A DNA stretch of 40,669 nucleotides from Novosphingobium silvae (GCF_009856825.1 NZ_WVTD01000023.1:1-40669); one strand, 5' to 3'. Numbered from the stretch's first letter, positions 7,773 to 15,897 are shown. Numbers and translations: made by a program. The notes: generated by a model not told the origin, from the letters alone.

Positions 7773-8270
7773 TTATTCCTCGATCATCCCTCCGAGGCCG
7801 GGATCGAGATACCACGATGGGCCTTCGGTAAAGTCGGCGTTGCGGGCAGGAACAGGGCCATCAGGCTCTGACGAGACGTAAGGGTTGACCATCGGTGCCG
7901 GGTGCTGGCCCGAGCGCAGAATGTGGCCCGACATCTGGCACCGCGGCCCGAGGAGCTCGAAGAGCCATTCGAGATCGTCGAGCATCTGGACAACCCCGCG
8001 CCCTGCCAGTGCATAGTAGAGGCAGCGCTGATAGTCATCGCAATGGCAGGACAGGATCTGCGTCAGCCGAGCCTTGGCATTGGGCAGGCCCTGAAACACG
8101 CCCTGCAAGGTCTCATAGAGCTCGCGCGCTGAGTAATAGGCATCGAACGGCTCCACTCCGATCGAGGCATTGGCGAGCATACGCTTGGTTGGACGGCAAT
8201 TGGGATCAAGTGCCGCGTCGCGCAGCGTGACATCGAGGTCGAACTTGCCGATATCAAAGACCTTGTTCAT
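7773..8270 (-). CDS. hypothetical protein, 165 aa
   Basis: Unrecognised soluble protein. A Cys/Tyr-rich segment (ILSCHCDDYQRCLYYALAG) lies in the middle and a Pro/Gly-rich acidic tail at the end. It is convergent with the RES gene and divergent from the 428-aa gene, with its own good promoter at 8296-8324. Confidence 0.6.
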   Translation of the reverse strand: MNKVFDIGKFDLDVTLRDAALDPNCRPTKRMLANASIGVEPFDAYYSARELYETLQGVFQGLPNAKARLTQILSCHCDDYQRCLYYALAGRGVVQMLDDLEWLFELLGPRCQMSGHILRSGQHPAPMVNPYVSSEPDGPVPARNADFTEGPSWYLDPGLGGMIEE

Positions 8271-8295
8271 TATTCATGGGCTCCTGCAGATTATG

Positions 8296-8324
8296 AACAT
8301 AACGTGAACAAACGACAGGGTCAA
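8296..8324 (-). promoter_or_regulatory. promoter of the minus-strand 165-aa gene
   Basis: Read on the minus strand: TTGACC (8324-8319), 17-bp spacer, TATGTT (8301-8296). TGTTCA occurs twice around the -10, 11 bp apart, a possible operator. The start codon at 8270 is 26 bp downstream. Confidence 0.6.
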
Positions 8325-8337
8325 GGCGTCATCATGC

Positions 8338-9624
8338 ATGTGGCTGGTAGGTAAGGACACCACAGGAAAGACCGGCAGGGTCGCCATCAGCGACGAGCTG
8401 AAGGCTGCGCTGGTGCGCTGGTATACAGGCCGGGGCAGCGAGGCCGACCACCGCGCTTGCGTCTCACTGGTCTCGACCGCGCGAGAGAACCACAAGTGGA
8501 TCGCCTGCGATTGCCTTGGGGCAGAGCGGCCGCCGCCGCTGATGAGCGCGGCCTATCTCAGTTTTCAGGAAACCTATTACCTCCGGCGTCTTACCTCGCG
8601 GCCAGGCCACGAGCCGGGCTGCCCGTTTCATCTGCCGCAGGCGCCACCGCGCATCCGCGAGACCGTGAAGGATTCGCTCTATGCCATCGGCCTTCCAAAA
8701 GGCCTGTTCAGCGCACACCAGAAGGCGCCGGAGAAGCTTGCACAGAGGCCAGAGGACATAGAGCCCGACGACCGCTCACGCGGCGTCGCGATCCCGCGCC
8801 TCGGCAAGCTGCTCTGGTTGCTGCTCGAACGCGCAGGCTCGAATATCCTGCGCGAATTACCGCCCAGCGGCAGGCGCGCAGGCTCGATCAGCGAAGAAAT
8901 GCGTCACCTCAAGCGCGCCGCTCAGGGCCTCGAAATCGCGCCGGGCATCCGGCTGTCGGATCATCTCTACACCAACGCGATCGATTACGAGAAACGGCGG
9001 GTCCATGCCCGATTGCGGGCTGCGGCCGAGACCTGGCCGCCCGAGTTTGCACCGCAAGCCTTTCTGCTTCTCGAAGCGAGCGAGGTCACATCGAGCGAGG
9101 TGGTGACGGGGCTCGGAACTGTCGAAATCCGCAACCGCATCCAGCACACCGGGATCATCCGCGCCGAGGTCGAGCCCCCATTTCTGGTGCTTGCTGTCGT
9201 CGGCGAGCACAGCCGGCGCGAAGGATACCTGGCGCTGCGGGCATATGCCCAGCCTGTGTTCAGCGGAAACCAGTTCGTGCCCGCCGAGCGCGACCACGAT
9301 CGCGATGTGCTGCGCGCGCTCCAACAGGCCCAGTATGAACTGCGTCGCCTCGGCGTCAGGATGGCGGTCAAGAAGGTCCTTTTTGACATCACGCTGGGTG
9401 CTGGCTCGGCGAGGCCGGATTTCCTGGTGGCGCTGCTCGATGAGCATAGCGGGGAGGAATGCAAATTCGCGCTCCAGATCCTGCAGTCGGATGATGCCGA
9501 CTATCTTGAGCTGTGCAGCATCGAGCGCGAGCGTCTCGCTCAGGCAGGGCATGTCGTATGCCTGTCGGTCAGCAGCGTGACGCCTCAGAAAATTATCAGC
9601 GAAGCCCGCCGCATTCTCGCGTGA
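8338..9624 (+). CDS. hypothetical protein with N-terminal zinc-finger-like motif (DUF1173-like?)
   Basis: 428 aa. Residues about 57-100 carry WIACDC, then YYLRRL, then HEPGCPFH, a CxC...H...CxxH arrangement suggesting a zinc site. This resembles the start of DUF1173 proteins from alphaproteobacterial plasmids, as does a later segment around LLWLLLERAG. The C-terminal third (VLFDITLGAGSARPDFLVAL...ECKFALQIL) resembles a nuclease-like core with D, E and K residues. Both links are tentative. The start is uncertain because no Shine-Dalgarno sequence precedes 8338. Confidence 0.6.
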   Translation: MWLVGKDTTGKTGRVAISDELKAALVRWYTGRGSEADHRACVSLVSTARENHKWIACDCLGAERPPPLMSAAYLSFQETYYLRRLTSRPGHEPGCPFHLPQAPPRIRETVKDSLYAIGLPKGLFSAHQKAPEKLAQRPEDIEPDDRSRGVAIPRLGKLLWLLLERAGSNILRELPPSGRRAGSISEEMRHLKRAAQGLEIAPGIRLSDHLYTNAIDYEKRRVHARLRAAAETWPPEFAPQAFLLLEASEVTSSEVVTGLGTVEIRNRIQHTGIIRAEVEPPFLVLAVVGEHSRREGYLALRAYAQPVFSGNQFVPAERDHDRDVLRALQQAQYELRRLGVRMAVKKVLFDITLGAGSARPDFLVALLDEHSGEECKFALQILQSDDADYLELCSIERERLAQAGHVVCLSVSSVTPQKIISEARRILA

Positions 9625-9638
9625 AGGGGAGGGGGAGG
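9623..9638 (+). repeat. purine-rich leader motif, copy 2
   Basis: GAAGGGGAGGGGGAGG, identical to the core of copy 1 at 5056-5071. It overlaps the stop of the 428-aa gene and lies 34 bp before the next start codon. Confidence 0.6.
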
Positions 9639-9642
9639 ATTT

Positions 9643-9671
9643 GAGCGAACCTGAAGAAGGAGAGTTCGCTC
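9643..9671 (+). promoter_or_regulatory. hairpin presenting the ribosome-binding site in its loop
   Basis: Perfect 8-bp inverted repeat GAGCGAAC (9643-9650) and GTTCGCTC (9664-9671). The 13-nt loop contains the Shine-Dalgarno sequence GAAGGAG, and the right arm ends at the ATG (9672). Confidence 0.55.
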
Positions 9672-10307
9672 ATGACATGCTTTGCTCCGTCGCCGCGCCC
9701 ATCGACATCGATCTGGGGTGCTGTCCAACAGGCCGATCAGCTTGGCCCCGGGATTTGGTCGGTGATGACCGCCAGCCACGGCGGCATCATTCTGTCCGAT
9801 CAGAGACAGGCCGCCATGCCGTCAGCGCTACAGATCGACGGAGGGTCCTACGAAGAAGACTGCGATTGGGCGCTCCCGATCCTTGCCTTTTCCAGCGAGC
9901 TTGATGGGCAGGGCTCCTGCTCTGCAGGCTTTCTGCAGCTTGCCCGCGATACCGCCAAATGTTGGCATCCGGACCGCTTCAGTGCCTTTACCGGCGAGGC
10001 TGTCGAGGAGAATGCCTCCACGATCCTGCGGACGCGTAAGGCCTACATCGCCGCCATCGGCGAGTTCTGCGTCACCAGCGCCTGGGGCGATTGGGCCGAA
10101 TGGGTGCCGGAAGGCAAGGTTGGCGTGATTGCCCGGCAAGTCGAGCGCGTCGATCACATTGGCCGGCCAACCTATGGCGAGGCTGAGGTCTGCGCGCTGA
10201 TCGCGAAGGACCTCTACGCCGCGCGCGGCGAGGTCACAGCGCTGCGGGATACGGCGCACGAGATCATTCCGATGCCCGAGGCCCTGCGACCGAAACGAGT
10301 GGGCTGA
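9672..10307 (+). CDS. conserved hypothetical protein (DUF7007-like)
   Basis: 211 aa. The segment WGAVQQADQLGPGIWSVMTA followed by SHGGIILSDQRQAAMP and EEDCDWALP matches a conserved alphaproteobacterial accessory family I know as DUF7007; the number is from memory. No membrane segment. It follows the RBS hairpin and leads into the GHKL ATPase gene about 100 bp later. Function unknown. Confidence 0.7.
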   Translation: MTCFAPSPRPSTSIWGAVQQADQLGPGIWSVMTASHGGIILSDQRQAAMPSALQIDGGSYEEDCDWALPILAFSSELDGQGSCSAGFLQLARDTAKCWHPDRFSAFTGEAVEENASTILRTRKAYIAAIGEFCVTSAWGDWAEWVPEGKVGVIARQVERVDHIGRPTYGEAEVCALIAKDLYAARGEVTALRDTAHEIIPMPEALRPKRVG

Positions 10308-10358
10308 AGAGCAGGCCGAGGACCGCCCGGCTCTGGCCAGGCATCGATCCGCCGATCT

Positions 10359-10381
10359 GGAGGGAAGGGGGAGGGGAAGGG
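10359..10381 (+). repeat. purine-rich leader motif, copy 3
   Basis: Longest G/A tract of the series. GGGAAGGGGGAGG here is identical to copy 5 at 13740-13752. It is 30 bp before the GHKL ATPase ATG. Its last bases, AAGGG (10377-10381), can pair with CCCTT (10402-10406), again enclosing the GAAGGA ribosome-binding site. Confidence 0.55.
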
Positions 10382-10410
10382 CGAACCAGTGCGATGAAGG
10401 ACCCTTTGCC

Positions 10411-12105
10411 ATGAACCCGACAGTCATCCGACCCAGCGTGAGCCCGAAGACTATCACCAAAGTCACGCGCCTCTTTAACGGCACCATCGGCGATATCCTC
10501 GGCGAGCTCCTCCAGAACAGTCGCCGCGCTGGCGCATCCCGGATCGATATCGCCTGCTGCGCCGATCAGGACGGAGCGCGATTGACCCTTGTCGATGATG
10601 GAACCGGGGTCGCCGATCCCCAGACCATGATTGCGCTGGGGGATTCGGGCTGGAGCCAGCACATCCATGAGGCCGAAGACCCGGCAGGCATGGGTGTCTT
10701 CAGCCTGGCGGGCAAGGACACCCGGATCAGCTCACGTCATGGCGGTGCCGACACCGGATGGTCGGTGCATGTCCCCGCGGATGGCTGGACCGGCGCGAAG
10801 GACATTGCCGTGGTGCCCCTTGCTCGCCCGGTTGGCACGACCATCACCTTCCTGATGCCCGGAGTGAGTGAGCAGACGACCGAGCGGATTCTGCGCGAGG
10901 TCGCGAAGTTCTATCCGCTGCCGGTCTTCTTCAATGGCGCGCAAGTGCCGCGCGAGGACTTTCTCGCCAAGGCGATCTACATCGCCGAATGGAACGGCAG
11001 CCAGATCGGGGTGTTCGAGGGGCGCGAATACAACCAGGATCCCACCACGAACTTCCATGGCATGGTGCTCACCCGCAAGCTTGCCAGCGTCTCGGAAAGC
11101 CTTGGCGGCAAGACCTACCATGCCCGGCTCGATATCGGGGCCACCCCGGGCCTTGCCCTTGTGCTGCCGGCGCGCAAGGAATTCGTCGAGAACGCCGCAT
11201 TTGCGGCGCTGCAGACAGCGTGCAAGCGCACGATCTATGCCGCGCTGGCGCACAGAGGCCAGCACCGGCTTTCCTTCGAGAACTGGAAGGAAGCGCGCGA
11301 TCTGGGGGTCGCCCTGCCGGAGGCCGACCCCTGCCTGCCCCGCTGGCATGCGGCCATCGCGGAGAGCGACAACGTCAATGTCGAGTATGAGGAAGTCGCA
11401 GCAGGTGCGGACACGATCCTTGTCGCGGATCTTGAGCCCGATATTGCACAGGGACTGGAGCGCGCGCTGCGCGAGCACCCCTTGCGAGCGCACCTCGTCG
11501 AGAACCATCCTGCCTACGCTGGCTATGGCTGGTATGACGCGCTGCATCAGCTCGGAAACGTGCGCTTCTATGTTGCTGCCGGGGAGCAGGGCCACGTCAT
11601 CGCCGAGAACGGCAGCTTCCCGCCGCTCAATGACCATGTGCGTGCAGAGACGATCGAACTGAGGTTCTGTGTCTCCCACCGCGCCAGCGAAACGCAGCGC
11701 GAGGAACGGATCCCGGCAGATGTGGCCTTTGTCGTGGGCGAGGATGGCTGGTACAGCGGTGTCGATCAGATCCGCATCGCTTATGTGCTGGGTCCGGCGC
11801 TGACCCCCGAAACGCTGGTCGATCTGATCGAGAACGTCTGTTTCTGCGCGAGCGACGACAGCGAGGCCGACTCCTGGGACACCCAGCACGAGCACTTCTT
11901 GCGCGATGCGCGCGAACTCGCGGCCCGGGTGCTGCTCGGCGAGGACGAGGCCATCGCGGCGCGCATCCGCGACACGCTCGCCGGCATCCTGTGGGTCATT
12001 CCCAAGGATCGGCAGGTCGCCATTACCGTCGCCCCGGGGACCGCGATCGATGTTCAGCTATCCGCTTGTTGCCTCCTGGATCGGGACGAGACCTCCAATG
12101 CATGA
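10411..12105 (+). CDS. GHKL (HSP90/MutL-type) ATPase-fold protein
   Basis: 564 aa. The Bergerat ATP-binding fold is clear: N box GELLQNSRRAGA (residues 31-42, catalytic Glu plus Asn), G1 box VDDGTGV (61-67) and G2 box GMGVFSLAG (93-101). Known GHKL proteins are HSP90 chaperones, MutL, gyrase B, histidine kinases and several phage-defence ATPases. No histidine-kinase phosphoacceptor domain precedes it and no protease or nuclease domain that I recognise follows; the C-terminal 350 residues are unassigned. Its stop overlaps the start of the DUF3768 gene, so the two are translationally coupled. Confidence 0.78.
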   Translation: MNPTVIRPSVSPKTITKVTRLFNGTIGDILGELLQNSRRAGASRIDIACCADQDGARLTLVDDGTGVADPQTMIALGDSGWSQHIHEAEDPAGMGVFSLAGKDTRISSRHGGADTGWSVHVPADGWTGAKDIAVVPLARPVGTTITFLMPGVSEQTTERILREVAKFYPLPVFFNGAQVPREDFLAKAIYIAEWNGSQIGVFEGREYNQDPTTNFHGMVLTRKLASVSESLGGKTYHARLDIGATPGLALVLPARKEFVENAAFAALQTACKRTIYAALAHRGQHRLSFENWKEARDLGVALPEADPCLPRWHAAIAESDNVNVEYEEVAAGADTILVADLEPDIAQGLERALREHPLRAHLVENHPAYAGYGWYDALHQLGNVRFYVAAGEQGHVIAENGSFPPLNDHVRAETIELRFCVSHRASETQREERIPADVAFVVGEDGWYSGVDQIRIAYVLGPALTPETLVDLIENVCFCASDDSEADSWDTQHEHFLRDARELAARVLLGEDEAIAARIRDTLAGILWVIPKDRQVAITVAPGTAIDVQLSACCLLDRDETSNA

Positions 12106-12469
12106 CACATCCGACATCTCTTGCGCACGGCAACGCACCGAGCACATCGCGCAGCTCAATGATGCAGCGCGTCAGGGCCGTGACCGCACGGCCCGCATCG
12201 TCATGACATCCGGGCTGCTTGCAGAACTCGGCGGCGACACCGCGGCAGACAGCATGATGGCCCAGGCTCGGTTGATGGCCGCTCTGCGCCATTGCACCTT
12301 CGCCCCGGATTCGCCCGAGCGAGACTTTGCAAGCATGGATGTCGATGGCATCAAGGTGCTGATGAAAGTCGATTATTACGACACCGAACTGGCGTTCGGG
12401 TCAGAGGATCCGGCCAATCCAGCGATGACACGGCGCGTCGTCACGCTGATGCGGCCTGCGGACTACTGA
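12098..12469 (+). CDS. DUF3768 family protein
   Basis: 123 aa from ATG 12098, overlapping the GHKL gene by 8 bp. The sequence follows the DUF3768 pattern: LNDAARQG, then a G-rich strand (SGLLAELGGD), DFASMDVDGIKVLMKVDYYD, and FGSEDPANPAMTRRVVTLM at the C-terminus. The family is small and common on alphaproteobacterial plasmids and islands; its function is unknown to me. The overlap implies fixed stoichiometry with the GHKL ATPase. Confidence 0.82.
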   Translation: MHDTSDISCARQRTEHIAQLNDAARQGRDRTARIVMTSGLLAELGGDTAADSMMAQARLMAALRHCTFAPDSPERDFASMDVDGIKVLMKVDYYDTELAFGSEDPANPAMTRRVVTLMRPADY

Positions 12470-12542
12470 TCATTGTGAGGGACAGGCATATCGCTGCGTC
12501 ACCCGGCAGCCGCCCAAAACCTGATGGGGAGGTAAAAAGCGC

Positions 12543-12890
12543 ATGAGCAGACACAAAGTACCGCTTCGTGACGGGGTTGCGGCGGCAAGTGCCTATGTTG
12601 GCTGGGACCGCCCCTTGCAGACATACTTTGCGCAGGTTCTGAGCGCGCCTGACGAGGACGGGGAGGAGACCGAACTCGTGTGGGTCGGCACTGCCTTCGG
12701 CGAGCTGCCCCGCGCGGTTGACGCAATCCGCGTACTCGAACCCTACTGCCAGATCGAGGCAAGTCTTGCCGCACAGCTAGAGATCGACAGGATGGCATGC
12801 CTCGCCACGCGCGACGGACCCAATCAGCTCGAAGCCAAGGCTTTCATGGCGCGTGTCAGCCAGATCAAGGACACCGAGCCGGAAGCTTAG
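12543..12890 (+). CDS. hypothetical protein, 115 aa
   Basis: Opens MSRHKVPLRDGVAAASAYVG, preceded by GGGGAGG 12 bases upstream. The middle (LQTYFAQVLSAPDEDGEE, LVWVGTAFGELP) is conserved-looking, but I cannot name the family. Soluble and acidic. It sits between the DUF3768 and DUF736 genes. Confidence 0.62.
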   Translation: MSRHKVPLRDGVAAASAYVGWDRPLQTYFAQVLSAPDEDGEETELVWVGTAFGELPRAVDAIRVLEPYCQIEASLAAQLEIDRMACLATRDGPNQLEAKAFMARVSQIKDTEPEA

Positions 12891-13025
12891 GTCGGCACGG
12901 ACCGCGCATGGCTCGAAGCAGGGCCGGTTCATCTCCAAACCACACATCGAGGCTCCTCAGCCCTCTGGGCTGGACAGGATGACGCGCGCCTGCGGTGGCT
13001 GGCGCACGGGCCGGGCCACGGGCCC

Positions 13026-13050
13026 GGAGGAGAGGGGGGATGGGAGAAGG
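13026..13050 (+). repeat. purine-rich leader motif, copy 4
   Basis: A 25-bp G/A tract with a core of six G, 42 bp before the DUF736 ATG. Between them is an imperfect hairpin, TGTTCCG (13051-13057) against CGGACA (13069-13074), then the ribosome-binding site AGGAG. Confidence 0.5.
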
Positions 13051-13092
13051 TGTTCCGGACAAGGGGTTCGGACAGCATCAGGAGAATGTGAC

Positions 13093-13593
13093 ATGAACAT
13101 CGGCACCCTCAAGGCCAACGCAGAAGGCGTTCACATCGGCCGCATCACCACCCTGACCTTCAGCGCAACGGTTGCTCTGCGGGCCTTCGAATCCAGCAAT
13201 GAGCGCGCACCCAAGTTCGACCTTATGGCGCTCTCGGCGGACCGCCGCAGCTGGGTCAAGATCGGCGCGCTGTGGGAATACTCGTCGAACGAGACCGGTG
13301 AATGCTTCCTGTCGGGCCAGATCGACGATCCCAGCCTCTCGGCGCCGATCCCGGTCGCCATGTTCCAGCAGAACGACGGCAGCTTCAATGTCGCCTGGCG
13401 GCGTTCGAAGCCCAAGGCGTCGCTCGACGGCTTCGGCAGCGAGAGCGAAGGCGCCCTGCCGCCGCTCACCGCCACCGGCGACGAACCGGCCAGCGACCGC
13501 AGCGTTGACAGCGCCGCTGCCACCGGCGACGGTCTGGGCGAAAGCACCGCTCCGGCACCCAAGGGCAAGACGCGCGTGAGCGTCGACGCCTGA
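13093..13593 (+). CDS. DUF736 family protein
   Basis: 166 aa from ATG 13093 (AGGAGAATGTGAC upstream). It fits DUF736: MNIGTLKANAEGVHIGRI at the start, LMALSADRRSWVKIGALWE in the middle, and a strand-rich domain. DUF736 proteins are small and plasmid-associated, often near strawberry-notch-like and ssb genes, as here. The last 55 residues are a low-complexity Ala/Asp/Ser/Pro tail ending in a basic patch. Function unknown. The gene is followed by strong terminator hairpins. Confidence 0.85.
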   Translation: MNIGTLKANAEGVHIGRITTLTFSATVALRAFESSNERAPKFDLMALSADRRSWVKIGALWEYSSNETGECFLSGQIDDPSLSAPIPVAMFQQNDGSFNVAWRRSKPKASLDGFGSESEGALPPLTATGDEPASDRSVDSAAATGDGLGESTAPAPKGKTRVSVDA

Positions 13594-13609
13594 CCGGGAC
13601 AAGCCCCCC

Positions 13610-13639
13610 GTGACCGGTGCCGCGACCCGCGCCGGTCAC
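13610..13639 (+). other. hairpin upstream of the DUF736 terminator
   Basis: Perfect 8-bp inverted repeat GTGACCGG (13610-13617) and CCGGTCAC (13632-13639) just after the DUF736 stop and just before the terminator stem at 13646. Probably protects or helps terminate the transcript. Confidence 0.5.
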
Positions 13640-13645
13640 ATCGGG

Positions 13646-13686
13646 AAGGCCCGTCCGCGCATTTGTCGCGGGCGGGCCTTTTCTTT
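13646..13686 (+). terminator. Rho-independent terminator of the DUF736 gene
   Basis: A 14-bp stem (13646-13659 with 13667-13680; AAGGCCCG pairs with CGGGCCTT, one G-T pair) with a 7-nt loop, followed by a T-rich tail (TTTTCTTTT, 13679-13687). Confidence 0.85.
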
Positions 13687-13737
13687 TGCCCGCTGCTGTC
13701 GGGCTTGGCAGAACTGCTGAAGGAACTCGGCCCACAA

Positions 13738-13752
13738 GAGGGAAGGGGGAGG
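13738..13752 (+). repeat. purine-rich leader motif, copy 5
   Basis: GAGGGAAGGGGGAGG, sharing 13 identical bases with copy 3. It is 26 bp before the ATG at 13778 and directly followed by the RBS hairpin. Confidence 0.6.
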
Positions 13753-13757
13753 TGCCG

Positions 13758-13778
13758 TTCGAGCAAAGGAGGCTTGAA
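13758..13778 (+). promoter_or_regulatory. hairpin presenting the ribosome-binding site in its loop
   Basis: TTCGAGC (13758-13764) pairs with GCTTGAA (13772-13778, one G-T pair). The 7-nt loop AAAGGAG is the Shine-Dalgarno sequence itself, and the A of the ATG is the last paired base. Confidence 0.5.
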
Positions 13779-14293
13779 TGGCACAGACAAACTGGACTCT
13801 CGATCTTGGCGGGGCTCCGTGGAACGAAGACTGCGCGCAGATCGGCCACACCCTAAACTTCGACCTCGTGAATACTGCCGAAGCCATGCTCTACAGGGCT
13901 GCGCTGATCGCGGTAGCTGGCTTCCCGCCTGCCGGCATCACCTTGCGGATCAAGGCCAACGCCCATGACTTCGGAACCTACCGGACGGTCGAGGCGCGCA
14001 TCGACGACGACCAGGACGATGGCAGCCATGCCAGCTATCTCGAGACCCTCGAGATCGGCATCGCCTTCTGGCATCAGGCCGGGTTCGCACCGCCTGAATT
14101 TAGCAAGCTGACGGCCAGCGATCAGCTTGTGAGTTTCGTCGTGGATGCCGTCGCAAGCGCGCTGCGGATCACACGGCCGAGCACCACCGGGGCATTCTTT
14201 CCAGAATCCTCCGGGCCGATCCATCGCAACCTCACCGCAGCCTTTCCGGAAGCGGCACAGCGCGCCTTTTCCGAAGGGGCCGTGCCATGCTGA
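13778..14293 (+). CDS. hypothetical protein, 171 aa
   Basis: Unrecognised. It opens MAQTNWTLDLGGAPWNEDCA and has an acidic centre (ARIDDDQDDGSH). Soluble. Its stop overlaps the next start by 7 bp (ATGCTGA), implying coupled translation with the 123-aa gene. Confidence 0.65.
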   Translation: MAQTNWTLDLGGAPWNEDCAQIGHTLNFDLVNTAEAMLYRAALIAVAGFPPAGITLRIKANAHDFGTYRTVEARIDDDQDDGSHASYLETLEIGIAFWHQAGFAPPEFSKLTASDQLVSFVVDAVASALRITRPSTTGAFFPESSGPIHRNLTAAFPEAAQRAFSEGAVPC

Positions 14294-14658
14294 CCGACAG
14301 CGAGCGCTTCGCCTTCAGCGCCTGGCGAATCCATGCCTTCGCCTCGACGGGCAATGCCTACGACGCCGTGCAGACCGACGAGACTATTGCTGCTGGGGAT
14401 ACGCTGCTCATCCTCGATGAGAGGGTTGTCGGTGTCGCGATGACCTGGCCGTTTGCTATCACCGCAGAGCCGGGCAAGCTTCACGCGGTCTGTGAGCCAT
14501 GCGCTGGTGAAACCCTTGGGCACATTGAAACGGCGCTAGATGTTCCAGACGGGTCAATCGCGCGAGCCTGCCGCCTCGCACGGACACTGGGCTTTGCGAT
14601 TGATGCGGGCCTCGTCCCCTTGTTGCCTGAGCTGCTGGCGGCAGAGGTGGACGGCTAG
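14287..14658 (+). CDS. hypothetical protein, 123 aa
   Basis: Overlaps the preceding gene by 7 bp. The sequence has GDTLLILDERVVGVAMTW, CEPCAGETLGHIE and ARTLGFAIDAGLV; the CxxC pair could bind a metal or be chance. No known family recognised. Confidence 0.62.
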   Translation: MLTDSERFAFSAWRIHAFASTGNAYDAVQTDETIAAGDTLLILDERVVGVAMTWPFAITAEPGKLHAVCEPCAGETLGHIETALDVPDGSIARACRLARTLGFAIDAGLVPLLPELLAAEVDG

Positions 14659-14683
14659 CGCGGCAAGCGTCGCCACAGAAATC

Positions 14684-14713
14684 TTGCTATTTTGGCAATA
14701 ATTGCTATTTTGG
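14684..14713 (+). promoter_or_regulatory. direct repeats in the phd promoter
   Basis: TTGCTATTTTGG occurs exactly twice, at 14684-14695 and 14702-14713, with an 18-bp start-to-start distance. It lies in an AT-rich stretch directly upstream of the antitoxin, and TTGGCA/TGCCAA form an inverted repeat across the second copy. Direct operator repeats over the promoter fit autoregulation by a Phd-type antitoxin. Confidence 0.55.
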
Positions 14714-14733
14714 TGCCAAGAGGAGATACCACC

Positions 14734-15036
14734 ATGCCAGCGACGGCGAATGAGCACCCCAGGATTCCCCTGACCCGGTTTCACAACAACACCGGCGAGT
14801 TCCTTGATCTCGCAACCAAACAGCCGGTCGTCCTCACCAGCCATGGGCGCGAGCGACATGTCATCGCAGATAGCGAATATTTCCGCCATCTTGAACAGGC
14901 AGCACGCGGTGTGATCGCCGGCCACATGAATATCGAAGCTGTCGCTTCGTCCGACATGACCGAAGCCGATCGCAAGGCTTTCGCTAATGCACGGCCTTCG
15001 GCCAGTGAACTCGCCAATGACCGCTGGGAAGACTGA
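14734..15036 (+). CDS. Phd/YefM-family antitoxin
   Basis: 100 aa from ATG 14734 (GAGGAGAT upstream). The N-terminal half fits the Phd/YefM DNA-binding fold: IPLTRFHNNTGEFLDLA, then PVVLTSHGRERHVIADSEYF. The C-terminal half is the expected disordered toxin-binding region. Its end overlaps the next gene by 20 bp, the normal layout of a type II toxin-antitoxin pair. It should repress its operon through the upstream repeats. Confidence 0.8.
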   Translation: MPATANEHPRIPLTRFHNNTGEFLDLATKQPVVLTSHGRERHVIADSEYFRHLEQAARGVIAGHMNIEAVASSDMTEADRKAFANARPSASELANDRWED

Positions 15037-15421
15037 CCGCCCCGCCGCAGGCCATATCCTCCGATACGTCTATCTCTTCGAGGAAGAGCAGAGACGGGGC
15101 CGCGACGAAGGCGTCAAGGAACGCTTTGTCGTCGTCGTTGGTGTGGAAGGGTCACGCTACCTGGTCGCGGCGATCACGACCAAGGGCGAGGGGCGCAAGA
15201 ACGCTGTCGCAATCCCCGATGAGATCGCACGCGCAGCCGGGCTCGCTCCGGGCAGCGCCATTGTCGTTTCGGAATTCAACCGGTTCACCTGGCCCGGGTT
15301 CGACATCAGACCCCTGATGAAGCAGCCCGGGTACATTGCCGGACGACTCCCACCGCGGTTCACGGCAAAGACCATCGATGCCATCGCAGCCTGGGGCGCC
15401 GCTGCCGTCGATCGCGATTGA
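15017..15421 (+). CDS. putative toxin partner of the Phd antitoxin
   Basis: 134 aa from ATG 15017; an earlier ATG at 14987 is possible. The pattern AGHILRYVYLFEEEQRRGRD, then FVVVVGVEGSRYLVAAITT, AVAIPDEI, and FNRFTWPGFDIRPL suggests a MazF/PemK-like barrel, and its position overlapping a Phd antitoxin supports a toxin role. I do not see a decisive catalytic signature, so fold and activity are inferred. Confidence 0.6.
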   Translation: MTAGKTDRPAAGHILRYVYLFEEEQRRGRDEGVKERFVVVVGVEGSRYLVAAITTKGEGRKNAVAIPDEIARAAGLAPGSAIVVSEFNRFTWPGFDIRPLMKQPGYIAGRLPPRFTAKTIDAIAAWGAAAVDRD

Positions 15422-15868
15422 TTGCCGCAACGCAGAGACAGGCAGCCCCCTTGGAGCCATGTCTGACCCCGCATCAAGGCCAGTATGGCGGCAACTTCGG
15501 GGATCGGCACCCCAGGTAGCCAAAATCGGGTCTTCCGGACGACAGCCACAAAGAGTCTATTCGCTCCCTAAAATCGGTGAGGACGGGCGATCGATCCTGC
15601 GATCATCACCGTCGACAGCAAGCTCCTGCGAGCCGAGACGCGGCGAGGTCGATGTCCAGGCGTGCGATAAGCTCCTGTGCCAACAGCACGTCCGCCGCCC
15701 AGTGCCCCTGCCTCTCTGGTCGAGCTTAGGGCCAACCTGCAGAAATGCGAGCCGTGTTGCCCGGCAAGCCGGGCTGCCCGCACCATCTCGCTTTCTGAGG
15801 TTTCCCGCGCGCCGCAGCGCGCGGTGTCCCAGCTCTCTCGCCGAGGCTCGATAAGGGCACCGGCGGAC
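15422..15868 (+). other. structured leader region upstream of ssb
   Basis: No convincing gene. A 131-codon frame from 15459 has a Ser/Arg/Pro-rich composition typical of a shadow ORF. Two perfect hairpins are visible: GCCCGGC-AA-GCCGGGC (15759-15774) and CCGCGCGC-CGCA-GCGCGCGG (15805-15824). The end, GGCGGACGAGCCG (15862-15874), resembles the leaders at 21641 and 19249. Confidence 0.4.
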
Positions 15869-15892
15869 GAGCCGTCGGCACCAAGGAGGCTC
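15869..15892 (+). promoter_or_regulatory. hairpin presenting the ssb ribosome-binding site
   Basis: GAGCC (15869-15873) pairs with GGCTC (15888-15892). The 14-nt loop contains AAGGA, the Shine-Dalgarno sequence, and the start codon is at 15898. Confidence 0.45.
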
Positions 15893-15897
15893 ATGCA

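Noticed and set aside
10732..11895. 387-codon minus-strand frame opposite the GHKL ATPase
   Set aside because: Plus strand has clear Bergerat-fold motifs and a good leader; the minus frame matches nothing I recognise.
15459..15854. 131-codon plus-strand frame between the toxin and ssb
   Set aside because: Low-complexity Ser/Arg/Pro composition and two strong hairpins in the region argue for a leader.
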